From: an uncultured Flavobacteriaceae bacterium
GTDB taxonomy: Bacteria > Bacteroidota > Bacteroidia > Flavobacteriales > Flavobacteriaceae
Reading direction: 5' to 3'
DNA length: 64,000 nt
Assembly: GCA_947503005.1 (NCBI GenBank)
Contig: CANNCA010000002.1
Location: 620,001 to 684,000, forward strand
Every line of letters begins with the position of its first letter. Position 1 is the first letter of the stretch. Under the pieces are notes generated by a model. That model was not told where the DNA came from. It searched no databases and saw only the letters and a list, made by a program, of their open reading frames with translations. This document shows positions 44,678 through 54,398 of this stretch, in pieces. Both the position numbers and the translations under genes were made by a program.

Positions 44678-44822
44678 ACTTTGGATTTAGATATGCTAAA
44701 CGAAGTTCTAACCTATCTATTGCTTTATAGAGCCTGTCTTCGATGAGTGAACATCGGCTAAGAAACCACTAGTGCCACACGATTTTATTCGCTATTTTTA
44801 ATATTTACTAATACTTCTGACA

Positions 44823-46121
44823 ATGAAAAAAATCATTTCCCTATTTGTCTTCTTAATTTGCATACAAACTTTCGGTCAAGAAGCTATGCGACGTTGGCGC
44901 AAACTTAACCAGGTACGTCAAGATAAATTTGATTTGGTTTTGCCCGAAGTTATGCGTGAAAACAACATCAGCATGTGGATAGTGACCAATCGCGAAGGTA
45001 ATCTTGACCCTTTGTATACTGATATGGGCGAAGGCTATGTCGGCGGTAATGCCTATTATATTTTCACGGATACGGGTAAAGTGCGTATTGAAAGGGCTGC
45101 GCTGGGCGTTGGAGGTTATTTGATGGAAGAAGGCGGCACTTACGATTATATTGGCTCGGCCAGTGAGCTCAACGAATACGTAACCCAACGTAACCCGAAA
45201 ACCATTGGTTTGAATATTTCCAAAAACTTTGGCGGTGCTGATGGACTCACCCACTCTGCGTATTTGGAGCTGAACGAGATCTTAGGAGAAGATTACGCCA
45301 GACGATTCGTCTCGGCGGAGAAATTGGTTTCAGATTTCCGGTCACGTCGTGTGGCCAGTGAAATCGGCATCTACGCCGAGGCTGGGGACTTATCGTATAC
45401 GATTGCGGAACGTGCTTTTTCCAATGAAGTGATCACTCCGGGAGTAACTACTCTCGAAGATGTTGCTTGGTTTATGAAAGAAGAGCAATTCAAGAATAAT
45501 CTAGGTTCTTCTTTTGGGATGCCTTCGGTTTATATTACAGGTCCTGATGGTGTTGAAGCCACTTCAAGTGACCGAATCATTCAACGAGGTGATGTTCTGA
45601 TGCTGGATTGGGGTGTTGGCCTCATGAATATGTTCACCGATATGAAACGTGTTGCCTATGTGCTTAAAGAAGGTGAAACCGAAGTCCCTGCTGGAATTCA
45701 AAATGCCTTCGATCAAGGGGTAAAAGTTCGGGATATCATCAAAAAGACCATCAAACCTGGCGTCACCGCGCAAAAAGCGGAAGATGTCGTCTATTCCGAG
45801 TTGACCAAAAAAGGCTTCAACAAAATGAAGGGATTCAATAAATTCACCGATTTGGACAAGACCGATGTGATCATCGGCTGCCACTCCGTGGGTAACTGGG
45901 GGCATGGCATAGGGCCATCTATCGCTTTTTTTAATCCCGTTCGATTGGAGTATGAACTAAAACCTTCGAATTTGATTTCCATTGAACTGTTCGCGTACAC
46001 CAAAGTGCCGGAATGGGGTGATAAAAAACTCCGTGTCCCGCTAGAGGATGATGCCGTGATTACGGAACGCGGTGTAGAATGGTTATATCCTATCAACCCT
46101 AAGATTCTGGTTATTAAGTAA
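44823..46121 (+). CDS. Exported M24-family (Xaa-Pro aminopeptidase-like) peptidase
   Basis: This 432-residue protein has a signal peptide (about 1-18) and a creatinase-like N-terminal domain. The M24 catalytic domain shows metal ligands in LDWGVGLMNMFTDMKR (two Asp), HSVGNWGHGIGP (His) and IELFAY (Glu), plus a last Glu near VITERGVEW. The stop codon is followed at once by the start of the P1 peptidase gene, so the two form one operon. Confidence 0.87.
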   Translation: MKKIISLFVFLICIQTFGQEAMRRWRKLNQVRQDKFDLVLPEVMRENNISMWIVTNREGNLDPLYTDMGEGYVGGNAYYIFTDTGKVRIERAALGVGGYLMEEGGTYDYIGSASELNEYVTQRNPKTIGLNISKNFGGADGLTHSAYLELNEILGEDYARRFVSAEKLVSDFRSRRVASEIGIYAEAGDLSYTIAERAFSNEVITPGVTTLEDVAWFMKEEQFKNNLGSSFGMPSVYITGPDGVEATSSDRIIQRGDVLMLDWGVGLMNMFTDMKRVAYVLKEGETEVPAGIQNAFDQGVKVRDIIKKTIKPGVTAQKAEDVVYSELTKKGFNKMKGFNKFTDLDKTDVIIGCHSVGNWGHGIGPSIAFFNPVRLEYELKPSNLISIELFAYTKVPEWGDKKLRVPLEDDAVITERGVEWLYPINPKILVIK

Positions 46122-47252
46122 ATGATAATGTGCAAAACAATACTTTTCGTTTGTTTATTCGTTTTAACCCATCTAAATGCTCAAACCATGAGGGTACGTG
46201 ATTATGGAATTGAAATCGGCGTATTAAAAACAGGAAAGTTGAATGCGATAACCGATGTGGAAGGCGTAAAAGTCGGCCACACTACCTTACAAGAGGGTGA
46301 TAGCATTAGAACGGGGGTTACCGCAATTCTGCCTCACTCTGGAAATATCTTCCAACAAAAAGTACCCGCTGCGATTTACTTGGGTAATGGTTTTGGAAAA
46401 TTGGCGGGTTACAGCCAAGTCAAGGAATTGGGAAACATCGAGACCCCAATAATTTTGACGAATACCTTGAGTGTTCCAGAAGCCTCAAATGCTTTGATTA
46501 CGTATACTTTGAAACATCCTGAGAATAAGGACGTACGTTCGGTAAATTCAATTGTCGGTGAAACTAACGACGGTTGGTTAAATGACATTCGTGGTCGACA
46601 TGTGAAGGAGAAGCACGTGCTCGATGCGCTTAAAAATGCAACAGGAGGTTCAGTTCAAGAAGGGAATGTAGGTGCTGGTACCGGCACCGTTTGTTTCAAC
46701 TATAAGGGAGGAATTGGGACTTCCTCAAGAATAATTCCTGAATCTTTTGGAGGTTATACTGTCGGAGTTCTTGTTCAGTCCAATTTCGGAGGCATTTTCG
46801 AATTGAACGGAGTACCGATAGCCAAAGAGTTGGATAATTATCCAAGACAGTATACCTATGACGTAGATGGCTCGTGTATGATCGTTGTCATGACCGATGC
46901 CCCAATGGGTTCAAGAAACTTGGAGCGCTTGGCTAAACGCGCCATAATGGGGCTGGCCAAAACTGGCGGAATTGCTTCGAACGGCAGCGGCGATTATGTC
47001 ATTGCAGTCTCTACGGCCAAGGAGAATTTGATTCCCTATCAAAGCGAGTCCCGTTATCAAGAAACCAAAGAATTGCGAAATGGTGAGGTCACTCCCCTAT
47101 TTTTAGCCACAATCGAAGCTACGGAAGAGGCTATTTTGAATTCGCTTTTTGCCGCGGAAACTATGAAAGGGCGCACCGGACATGAAATAGAAGCTTTACC
47201 GATTGATAAGGTGCTTTCTGTTATGAAAAAATATCAGGCTCTTAAAGATTAA
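46122..47252 (+). CDS. P1-family (DmpA/BapA-like) aminopeptidase
   Basis: This 376-residue Ntn-type serine peptidase has an N-terminal signal and the start NAITDVEGVKVGHTTL that is typical of the family. The autoprocessing site is Gly-Ser in ASNGSGDYVIA (about residue 287), where Ser becomes the nucleophile. Family members release N-terminal D- or beta-amino acids or cleave short peptides. It is translated directly after the M24 peptidase gene. Confidence 0.92.
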   Translation: MIMCKTILFVCLFVLTHLNAQTMRVRDYGIEIGVLKTGKLNAITDVEGVKVGHTTLQEGDSIRTGVTAILPHSGNIFQQKVPAAIYLGNGFGKLAGYSQVKELGNIETPIILTNTLSVPEASNALITYTLKHPENKDVRSVNSIVGETNDGWLNDIRGRHVKEKHVLDALKNATGGSVQEGNVGAGTGTVCFNYKGGIGTSSRIIPESFGGYTVGVLVQSNFGGIFELNGVPIAKELDNYPRQYTYDVDGSCMIVVMTDAPMGSRNLERLAKRAIMGLAKTGGIASNGSGDYVIAVSTAKENLIPYQSESRYQETKELRNGEVTPLFLATIEATEEAILNSLFAAETMKGRTGHEIEALPIDKVLSVMKKYQALKD

Positions 47253-47314
47253 AAGTGATTTCTCTTACAATATTCCGTATTGTCTTGCTGAATTATTCTA
47301 TAACATTCCCAAAT

Positions 47315-47344
47315 AAAAAAAGACCTCTTATTAAGAGGCCTTTT
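47315..47344. terminator. Bidirectional terminator
   Basis: A-run, AGACCTCTT, a three-base loop, AAGAGGCCT and a T-run form a stem with one A/C mismatch. It serves the P1 peptidase gene and the convergent metzincin gene. Confidence 0.75.
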
Positions 47345-47362
47345 CAATAATTTGAAGGCTTA

Positions 47363-48346
47363 CTAGTTATTGGGCCAATTACCCCAATTACTACAATGTC
47401 CGGCTTTATCCGTTTTCTCAATAACTCTGTTCACACCAGAGTAACCTGCATTCATTACAGCTCTAGGGGAAAAATGAACTTTGCCATTTTTATCTGTTCT
47501 AGAGACTTTTCCAAAATGTGCTTGACTTAATGCATGACCAGTTTCGTGTAAGGCAACCGTTTCAAAATCAACACCAGCTCCAGTGGCGACTCTATCTTGC
47601 CAGTCGAAAGCGTCATTATAATAAATTTCTTTGACGGCTACGTCTCCAACGCCATCTGCATTGATATCCTCTATCCAAGTTAAAGTGAATGTGACCCCCA
47701 AGATAAACGAACCACCGTCTTCAGCAACTAAATCAAAGAATGCTCCTGGAAGAACTCCGGCGGAAACAATAACCCCTGGAAAAAATCCTTCACTACCACC
47801 AAATCCAAAGAAAAAATCAGAAATGAAACCAATATCTTCCATAAATACACCACCATTAGGCAGATTCAAGCCATTCGAGCAGGTCACAGTTTCCCAAGTA
47901 TCCATAACCGTGTTAATCGCATCTAAGGTGTTTAGGCCAGAGGCGGTTTCTAATTGTGTACCATCAACTATGTATGGAATATCAGTGCCGGTATAGGCAT
48001 TTCTAGGGTCATTGGGCACAAAATCCGAACCTAATCGTTTATTTCCTCTATCTGTAAAGAAAACCGTTTGTCCGGCTCCTTCTGCAGTGTAGTATTCCAT
48101 TTTATCCAGTTGCACGCCATATGGTACTAGCTGCTCGTTCAATTGAGCAATACTGCTTTTTAAGTCAGAAGTAGATTTGCTTGAGATAGCAGATTTGTTT
48201 TTTGAAAAGCCGTCAATATCGACTTTTACCATTTTTAACTCAACTGAATTATCCTGTTCTGGAATAATTTCATTTGGGTTGTCTTGAATTTCACAACTTG
48301 CTAAAAGTCCAGTAATAGCTAGGGCAAATAAATAGTTTTTTTTCAT
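47363..48346 (-). CDS. Metzincin-like zinc metallopeptidase lipoprotein
   Basis: This 327-residue lipoprotein has a lipobox near Cys18. The zinc motif HETGHALSQAH has His267, Glu268, His271 and His277, matching the HExxHxxxxxH pattern. A likely Met-turn is Met298 in AVMNAGYSG. The pro-part before residue 100 has no recognised domain. Extracellular protein digestion is likely. It is not the same family as the HExxH lipoprotein at 12339. Confidence 0.83.
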   Translation of the reverse strand: MKKNYLFALAITGLLASCEIQDNPNEIIPEQDNSVELKMVKVDIDGFSKNKSAISSKSTSDLKSSIAQLNEQLVPYGVQLDKMEYYTAEGAGQTVFFTDRGNKRLGSDFVPNDPRNAYTGTDIPYIVDGTQLETASGLNTLDAINTVMDTWETVTCSNGLNLPNGGVFMEDIGFISDFFFGFGGSEGFFPGVIVSAGVLPGAFFDLVAEDGGSFILGVTFTLTWIEDINADGVGDVAVKEIYYNDAFDWQDRVATGAGVDFETVALHETGHALSQAHFGKVSRTDKNGKVHFSPRAVMNAGYSGVNRVIEKTDKAGHCSNWGNWPNN

Positions 48347-48526
48347 TTTAATAGTGTGTTTTAAAATTAAATATTTTGAAGAAAAGTCTTACCCGTGTAA
48401 TTTATTCATTTTTTTGATAAAATCACAAGTTAGGACTGAAATGTTATAAAAAAAACTTTTCAACCTCAAGTTGTTCCATTTTTCCGCACATTAATACACC
48501 CTAATCAGCGTACATATGAAATTGGT

Positions 48527-49771
48527 TTATTTGTTTTTATTCTTCGCTTCTATCCATTTTGACATGTACTTCGTACTGGCCATTGTTTGATGGAGCAATA
48601 ATTGCCCAACAATGTTTAGATGACGATGCTTTTCTAAATTTTCTGATATTCCTTCAATTTTAGTCCCCAGTCGTTTTTCCAAAGCACTAGAATCATAATT
48701 TGAGTTCATAATTTCGACACCGTTTTTTTGAGAAGTGTACCAAAAAGTGTGATTTGAAAACAATTCTATGGATCTATCGACAAAGGATTGCGCGTCATCC
48801 GCAATGCATCCTGCAAAAGCGAAACCATCATGCATCCCCTCTGCCCCAATGGAGGTTGTTACGCTTGGTGTTCCATTTTGCATAGCAGCTATTAGTTTAC
48901 CCTTGAGTCCAGCCCCAAAGCGCAGTGGGGCCAGGTTTACCCTGGCCTTTTCCATCACATCTTTTACACTTTCTGTCCAGCCGTGCACCATAAACCCTTC
49001 TTTCTCATTATGCATTTGTTGAATATGTTGAGGAAGATAAGCCCCATAAATATGAAGTTTGGCATCTAGTACTTGCTTTCGGATTAAAGGCCATATTTCC
49101 GTTTTCAACCAAACTATCGCATCGACATTCGGGCTATGTTTTCCGTTTCCAATACAGATAAAATCGTTCCGTTCCTCAAAAGGTTTTAAGCTTTTGATTT
49201 CAATTTCTGAGAGTGGCTCCACCATAAAAGGTAAATGCAATAAAATGCTATCGGGCATTCCTGTTTTTTCTTTTAACAATTGCATTTCATAAGTAGCTAT
49301 AACTAACACTATATCAGAACGATAACAACTTGCCAATTCTCTTTTAGCTATATCTGCTCGTAGCCAATAGTCAGTAGTGAATTCCAAGCCCTTCTTAAAA
49401 GCTTTTTCCCTCGTATGGCGCAAGGAATGTAAATCTTCCGTATCCAAAATTCGAAGTGCCCTTGGGGCAAATTCCGCAATACGCCATCCAAATTGTTCTT
49501 CGGTCAAAAAACGGTCAAAAAGCACTATGTCTGGATTCAATTTTTTGATAAAACTATCGAAGCTGGAGTGGTTTAGTTGTATCGGCGTCTTTTGGATTCC
49601 CAATGCCTCTAAATGCAAAGATTTATCCGATTCAGCAGCAGTACTCGAAAATGTAATTTGATATCCCTCCTCAAGAAAAAAATGGAGTAATTGTTGCATT
49701 CGATTGCCAGCTGCCGTTGTAGTGGGCTCAGGCCAGGTATAACCGATAATTAATAAGCGTTTGTTTTGCAT
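48527..49771 (-). CDS. Glycosyltransferase (GT4-like)
   Basis: This 414-residue cytoplasmic enzyme with a GT-B-like fold has the N-terminal GYTWPEPTTTAAGNRMQQLLHFF, and the C-terminal half contains FICIGNGKHSPNVDAI, LHIYGAYLP, VHGWTESVKDVMEKARVNLAPLRFGAGLKGKL and an E in TSIGAEGMHDG. A role in polysaccharide or lipid glycosylation is likely. Acceptor unknown. It precedes the large RadD-like gene region with no close partner. Confidence 0.84.
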   Translation of the reverse strand: MQNKRLLIIGYTWPEPTTTAAGNRMQQLLHFFLEEGYQITFSSTAAESDKSLHLEALGIQKTPIQLNHSSFDSFIKKLNPDIVLFDRFLTEEQFGWRIAEFAPRALRILDTEDLHSLRHTREKAFKKGLEFTTDYWLRADIAKRELASCYRSDIVLVIATYEMQLLKEKTGMPDSILLHLPFMVEPLSEIEIKSLKPFEERNDFICIGNGKHSPNVDAIVWLKTEIWPLIRKQVLDAKLHIYGAYLPQHIQQMHNEKEGFMVHGWTESVKDVMEKARVNLAPLRFGAGLKGKLIAAMQNGTPSVTTSIGAEGMHDGFAFAGCIADDAQSFVDRSIELFSNHTFWYTSQKNGVEIMNSNYDSSALEKRLGTKIEGISENLEKHRHLNIVGQLLLHQTMASTKYMSKWIEAKNKNK

Positions 49772-49882
49772 TGATCAAAAGTATTAATGCTGTTTGAAGA
49801 CTTCGGGTTCCTAAAATCTCGACTACGCTCGATATAACAACAGTTAAGAAAGATGAAAAACTATTAACTTGTAGTTGCAAAA

Positions 49883-51394
49883 CTACATTCGGGCGGCAAA
49901 TTTTCGAGAAATAGCAGAACGTAACTTTCGTTCATAATCCTCCTCTAACCATTCCTTGTAATTCTTGGTGTTGTTCATGATACAGTAGGAATATTGTCGA
50001 ACACGATACTTGATTTCCTCTTTCAGTTGTTTGGCAAGAATACGGGCATCGAAAACATCTTCTGCATTCTCCACACAAATCACGGCGTGTTGTTCGATAC
50101 TTTTTTCCAACACCGTTTTTGATTTTAATCCTTTTGCAAAAACCTTTTTATATTCCTCTTTAATGTCAAATTCAATATTTTTTGATTTGGCAAACTGTTC
50201 GCGAAGCGTTGCAGGCATCTCATAAATGAATTCCTTTTCAATTTCCTCATCATTCTTGATGTTTTCCAAATAGAAATCTGGAAAATGAAAAATCTCTTGC
50301 CAATCTACCGCAGCATCCCACAAACCAAAGCGTGCTATATTGTTTCCCAAATCCACTACGGTGAATTCTTTCTTATTCGGAAGCACCCTAGATCCACGAC
50401 CGATCATCTGAAAATACAGGGTCAAAGACCGGGTTGCCCTATTTAAAATAATAGTCTCTACGGTAGGTTCATCAAAGCCGGTAGTCAATATACTTACGGA
50501 GGTCAGAATTGCACCTGGAGTTTCAGAAAACCATTGTAAAATCTCGCGACGCTCCGCCGCATTGTTCTTGTTATCAAGGTGCCTGATATTGTAGCCCGCC
50601 TTCTTAAAAGTTTCGTACACATACCTAGACGTATTGATACCGTTGTTAAAAATCAAGGTTTTAGTTCCTTTTGCGATTTCGGTATAAGCGGTTACCAATT
50701 TGCCCAACATACTTTGATTGCCATACAGCTCGTCAGAAGACTTTACCGTATAATCACCACTAATACCCAGCTTTAAACTCTGCAAGCTCACATCGTAATT
50801 GTACATGTTCGCTTTCGCCAAAAATTTCTTTTCTATCAATGAAGCGATGGATTCCCCCACAATTAACTTTTGATAGTTGTCTTTCATAGGGAGTTTGATG
50901 TTAGAGCTTAGCGGAGTAGCTGTAACACCCAGTATAGTTGATTTTTCGAAATACTTGAAAAGTTTACGAAACGAATTGTAATGCGCTTCATCAATGATGA
51001 CCAAGCCAATATTGTTGATTTCAACTTTTTCTTCTTGCAACCTATTGTTCAAGGTCTCCACCATGGCAACGAAGCACATGAATTCATCTTGGTCTTGCAA
51101 TTCTTTGACCTCACTATTGATTATCTTGTTCTTAACACCAAAGCCGCTCAGCATTCGGGAGGTCTGAGCACTCAATTCTATACGGTGGGTAAGCACCACC
51201 ACCTTTTTCTGGGTTTGTTCAATATATCTTTTAGCAATCTCGGAGAACACCACAGTTTTGCCACCTCCGGTAGGTAGTTGGTACAAAATATTGGAAGCGT
51301 CATCGGACTCATCGAGGTGTTTGAAGATGGTATTTAGATCCTCCTGCTGATAGTCGTAAAGTGTCTTTTCCTTGCTATTTTTCTGTAACTCCAA
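49883..51394 (-). CDS. RadD-like superfamily II helicase (copy 2)
   Basis: This 503-residue helicase is a paralogue of the one at 8500. Walker A LPTGGGKTVVF, DEAHYNS, TATPLSSNIKLPMKDNYQKLIVGE, FNNGINTS, SVSILTTGFDEPT and QMIGRGSR all recur, and so does the helical C-terminus (EQHAVICVENAEDVFDA). Identity is high across motifs but has not been computed. No partner genes are adjacent. Redundant repair helicases or a specialised role are both possible. Confidence 0.9.
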   Translation of the reverse strand: MELQKNSKEKTLYDYQQEDLNTIFKHLDESDDASNILYQLPTGGGKTVVFSEIAKRYIEQTQKKVVVLTHRIELSAQTSRMLSGFGVKNKIINSEVKELQDQDEFMCFVAMVETLNNRLQEEKVEINNIGLVIIDEAHYNSFRKLFKYFEKSTILGVTATPLSSNIKLPMKDNYQKLIVGESIASLIEKKFLAKANMYNYDVSLQSLKLGISGDYTVKSSDELYGNQSMLGKLVTAYTEIAKGTKTLIFNNGINTSRYVYETFKKAGYNIRHLDNKNNAAERREILQWFSETPGAILTSVSILTTGFDEPTVETIILNRATRSLTLYFQMIGRGSRVLPNKKEFTVVDLGNNIARFGLWDAAVDWQEIFHFPDFYLENIKNDEEIEKEFIYEMPATLREQFAKSKNIEFDIKEEYKKVFAKGLKSKTVLEKSIEQHAVICVENAEDVFDARILAKQLKEEIKYRVRQYSYCIMNNTKNYKEWLEEDYERKLRSAISRKFAARM

Positions 51395-51522
51395 GTAGTA
51401 GGTGTATTTAATATTTCGTCGGCAACCTTGTTAAAAAGGTAATTTTGCAAAACTAATAGATTTTTATGCTTGGGCGAAACAATAGTTTTAAAAACAACGT
51501 TTTATTTTTTGTAGTTAGAAAT

Positions 51523-52452
51523 TTAATATCCCTTAATCTCCGAAACCAAATTTAGTAAGGGTTGACCTTTTTTCATACGCCGATAATTAGCCAAAATTTG
51601 AGGCACAACGGAATCGGTATCTGAAACACTGGCGTAGTGCGGTGTCATATTGATTTTTTCAGATTCCCAAAATGGATGGCTCGTGGGAAGGGGTTCTTCA
51701 TGGAAAACATCTAAGGTGGCACCGGAAATATGTCCGCTTTCAATGTACTCGATCAAATCTAAATCCACCAAATGACCTCCTCGCGCCGCATTAATGACAT
51801 AAGCTCCCTTTGGCAACCTATGAAATAGTGTGGCATTTAAAATTCCAGTGGTTTCAACTGTTAATGGTAACAAGCATACCAAAATTTGACTTGTGGATAA
51901 AAAAACATCAAATTCATTTTTTCCATGGAAAGTTTTCACACCCTGTAACTCTTTTTGAGAATTTGCCCAACCTTGGGTCTTAAACCCGAAACGGATCAAG
52001 TCTTTTGCCAAAACAGTTCCTAAAGCTCCGAGACCCATGATGCCAACCGTAAAATCGGAAATACGGTGATAGGGTCTTGGCTTCCATATTCTGTGAAACT
52101 GGTCGGTTTTATAAATATTAAGGTGCTTTAAGTAACTAAAAATGGCAGCTATAACGTACTCAGACATATCGCTAGCCAACATCGTATCCACTACCCTAGT
52201 AATCGGAAGCTTTTCAGGTGTTGTCTCATCCTCAAAAATAAAATCCACTCCCGCCCCACTCGAGGCGATATACTTTAAATTGGGATAAGGTGACAAAGTA
52301 CCTTTTGGATGTTTCCATACCAATGCTACTTCAACCTCTTCTTTGTTGTGCGGTTCTAAATAGCTGAATACTTTGATGCCTGGGTCTACTGATTTAATAG
52401 CTTTCTTCCATAATTCGATTTTATCGTCTTGTCGTATGATGACTATGCTCAT
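51523..52452 (-). CDS. Glyoxylate/hydroxypyruvate reductase A-like
   Basis: This D-isomer-specific 2-hydroxyacid dehydrogenase, GhrA type, is 309 aa from the ATG at 52452; upstream in-frame codons to 52542 overlap the DUF6155 gene and lack homology. The NAD(P)-binding motif is GIMGLGALGTVLAKDL, followed by the catalytic Arg in INAARGGHLVDLD, a Glu in FHEEPLP and the His in MTPHYASVSD. It reduces glyoxylate or hydroxypyruvate. Confidence 0.9.
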   Translation of the reverse strand: MSIVIIRQDDKIELWKKAIKSVDPGIKVFSYLEPHNKEEVEVALVWKHPKGTLSPYPNLKYIASSGAGVDFIFEDETTPEKLPITRVVDTMLASDMSEYVIAAIFSYLKHLNIYKTDQFHRIWKPRPYHRISDFTVGIMGLGALGTVLAKDLIRFGFKTQGWANSQKELQGVKTFHGKNEFDVFLSTSQILVCLLPLTVETTGILNATLFHRLPKGAYVINAARGGHLVDLDLIEYIESGHISGATLDVFHEEPLPTSHPFWESEKINMTPHYASVSDTDSVVPQILANYRRMKKGQPLLNLVSEIKGY

Positions 52453-52493
52453 GTTGCTGTTGGTTGTTGGTTGATGGTTGTTGGTGAAAAAAG

Positions 52494-53003
52494 TTAATCC
52501 AAAATATCTAATGCCCTTGAGAACTCCTCCCTGTGGAGCCATTCTTTCTCTTGGGTGAACTGATAGGCTTTTATGATTCTAACTTTAAAATCATGTAGCA
52601 ATCCGTTTACGGAGACATAATGGACTACTTCCTTGAAAGAATTCAACATACTTTTATAAAAAGCATCGGGAACGTTTTTTTCCATGGAAAAGGATTGGGC
52701 AATTTCCAAATTAAATAACATAACATCCGCTACTAAATAGGGATCTACCCCCAATTTGATAAAACGTTTGATATATTTCTGTGCGACCGACCTTCTGGCC
52801 TTTGGTCTTTTTCTTTTTACAGGAAAGTATTCGTTCGAAATCTTGGTTTTCGCCTCCTGCACCAGTTTATCTTCTTTCGGATTGAAAACAAAGTCGTAAT
52901 ACTCCTTTACCACAGGAAACTTCGCGTATAAATCTAGTAGCTGCGCTTCTAGCTCCTTCTTTTTCAAATCACCGATATATTTTTGAAGTGCTCGCTTACT
53001 CAT
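52494..53003 (-). CDS. DUF6155 family protein
   Basis: This 169-residue cytoplasmic protein is rich in Lys and predicted to be helical. Its start, MSKRALQKYIGDLKKKELEAQLLDLY, is typical of this poorly known family. Function unknown. It is upstream of the hydroxyacid reductase gene on the same strand. Confidence 0.72.
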   Translation of the reverse strand: MSKRALQKYIGDLKKKELEAQLLDLYAKFPVVKEYYDFVFNPKEDKLVQEAKTKISNEYFPVKRKRPKARRSVAQKYIKRFIKLGVDPYLVADVMLFNLEIAQSFSMEKNVPDAFYKSMLNSFKEVVHYVSVNGLLHDFKVRIIKAYQFTQEKEWLHREEFSRALDILD

Positions 53004-53175
53004 ACCTTAGGTTTGTTTTTCAAAAATACGGTTTGCACTTGTAAATTCCTTTGTGGAGCCTATATATAGTTAATATCCTCATAAATTATGTATAATAATA
53101 TCGAAATACCTTTGGAAAAGACGCAATAAAAATGTATCATAAGAACTTGTACAAACATGAAAACCAAAAACATAT

Positions 53176-54039
53176 ATGAGGCAACTTAAGATTATCAAGC
53201 AAGTAACCAATAGGGAATCAAAATCGTTGGACAAGTACTTGCAAGATATCAGTAAAATCGACTTGATAACCGCGAGTGAAGAGGTAGAGTTAGCACAGCG
53301 CATTCGCGAAGGAGACCAATGGGCACTTGAGAAATTAACTACAGCGAACCTTAGATTCGTTGTCTCGGTCGCCAAACAATATCAAAACCAAGGATTAAAA
53401 CTACCAGATCTTATCAACGAAGGTAACCTAGGACTTGTAAAGGCGGCAAAACGTTTTGATGAGACCAGGGGGTTCAAATTCATTTCATATGCCGTATGGT
53501 GGATCAGACAGTCTATTCTTCAGGCATTGGCCGAACAATCAAGAGTTGTTCGATTACCATTGAACAAAATTGGTTCGATCAATAAAATCAAAAAAACCTT
53601 TTCGTACTTAGAACAGGCCCATGAGCGCCCCCCCTCTGCTGAGGAAATCGCCAAAGAATTGGAGATGACCGTTAGCGAGGTCAAACAATCTATGAAAAAC
53701 TCCGGAAGGCACGTATCTATGGATGCGCCACTTCGTGAAGGCGAAGATTCAAACCTTTATGATGTACTTCGTGCAGGGGAATCTCCTAAACCGGACAAGC
53801 TATTGATGCAACAGTCGTTGAATACCGAAATCAACAGAGCTTTGGAAACCTTATCGCCAAGGGAAGCCGATGTAGTAAAATTATATTATGGCATTGGAGA
53901 CCAACAATCCATGACTTTGGCAGAAATTGGACAAACCTTTGATTTGACCAGAGAACGTGTTCGTCAAATTCGTGAGAAAGCGATTCGTAAACTGCGTCAT
54001 AATTCAAGAAGTAAACTCTTGAAGACTTACTTGGGGTAA
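53176..54039 (+). CDS. rpoD: Primary RNA polymerase sigma factor RpoD/SigA
   Basis: This 287-residue primary sigma factor of the Bacteroidota type lacks the long region 1.1. Region 1.2 ([15 protein letters not shown]), region 2 with [39 protein letters not shown], region 3, and region 4 with [27 protein letters not shown] are complete. It recognises the TAnnTTTG promoter class. A 20-bp perfect terminator follows the stop codon. Confidence 0.96.
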   Translation: MRQLKIIKQVTNRESKSLDKYLQDISKIDLITASEEVELAQRIREGDQWALEKLTTANLRFVVSVAKQYQNQGLKLPDLINEGNLGLVKAAKRFDETRGFKFISYAVWWIRQSILQALAEQSRVVRLPLNKIGSINKIKKTFSYLEQAHERPPSAEEIAKELEMTVSEVKQSMKNSGRHVSMDAPLREGEDSNLYDVLRAGESPKPDKLLMQQSLNTEINRALETLSPREADVVKLYYGIGDQQSMTLAEIGQTFDLTRERVRQIREKAIRKLRHNSRSKLLKTYLG

Positions 54040-54052
54040 ACGAGTGTTCTTA

Positions 54053-54094
54053 AAAGAAAAGCGCCTTGATCCTAGGATCAAGGCGCTTTTCTTT
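54053..54094. terminator. Strong bidirectional terminator after rpoD
   Basis: A perfect 20-bp stem, with the core GCGCCTTGATCC/GGATCAAGGCGC closing a TA loop, is flanked by A- and T-runs. It ends rpoD and probably the convergent tiny genes at 54115-54348. Confidence 0.85.
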
Positions 54095-54114
54095 CTAATT
54101 CAATTCGAGGTGAA

Positions 54115-54216
54115 TTATGAAAAACTCAATTTGTTAATTTCAACATCAGATAATATTTCATTTAAACTTTCAATGAAGTTCATGTAAGCTGCGTTGTCTG
54201 GGTTTTGTTTTGACAT
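54115..54216 (-). CDS. LNEILS small peptide, copy 2 (33 aa)
   Basis: Tiny gene from ATG 54216 to a TAA at 54115. The peptide starts MSKQNPDNAAYMNF. It has Y-M-x-F-I-E-x-L-N-E-I-L-S-x-x-E-I-x-x-L, matching copy 1 at nearly every hydrophobic position. An amphipathic helix is likely. No family is recognised. It is preceded by copy 1 with a 33-base gap and followed by the strong terminator. Confidence 0.68.
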   Translation of the reverse strand: MSKQNPDNAAYMNFIESLNEILSDVEINKLSFS

Positions 54217-54249
54217 AGTTGTAGGTTTTAAAAGCGAATGGTCGATAGA

Positions 54250-54348
54250 CTACATATAGTCTAGTTCGGCCAATTCATTAACACTTAAAATTTCGTTTAA
54301 TTCTTGTAGAAAGGTTAGGTATTCCTCTCCGTAGGTGTCGTAAAGCAT
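54250..54348 (-). CDS. LNEILS small peptide, copy 1 (32 aa)
   Basis: Tiny gene from ATG 54348 to a TAG at 54250. The peptide starts MLYDTYGEEYLTFLQ and carries the motif LNEILS followed by E-L-x-x-L. It aligns with copy 2 over about 22 residues. The helix is acidic and amphipathic. Function unknown; a cytoplasmic binding peptide or a precursor peptide is possible. Confidence 0.68.
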   Translation of the reverse strand: MLYDTYGEEYLTFLQELNEILSVNELAELDYM

Positions 54349-54398
54349 TGGATTCGGGTTTTATGGTTCTATTGATTTGGGTTTCGTCATTTACATTG

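Noticed and set aside
52453-52542. N-terminal extension of the hydroxyacid reductase
   Set aside because: It overlaps the DUF6155 gene end and lacks homology; the ATG at 52452 starts the conserved domain.
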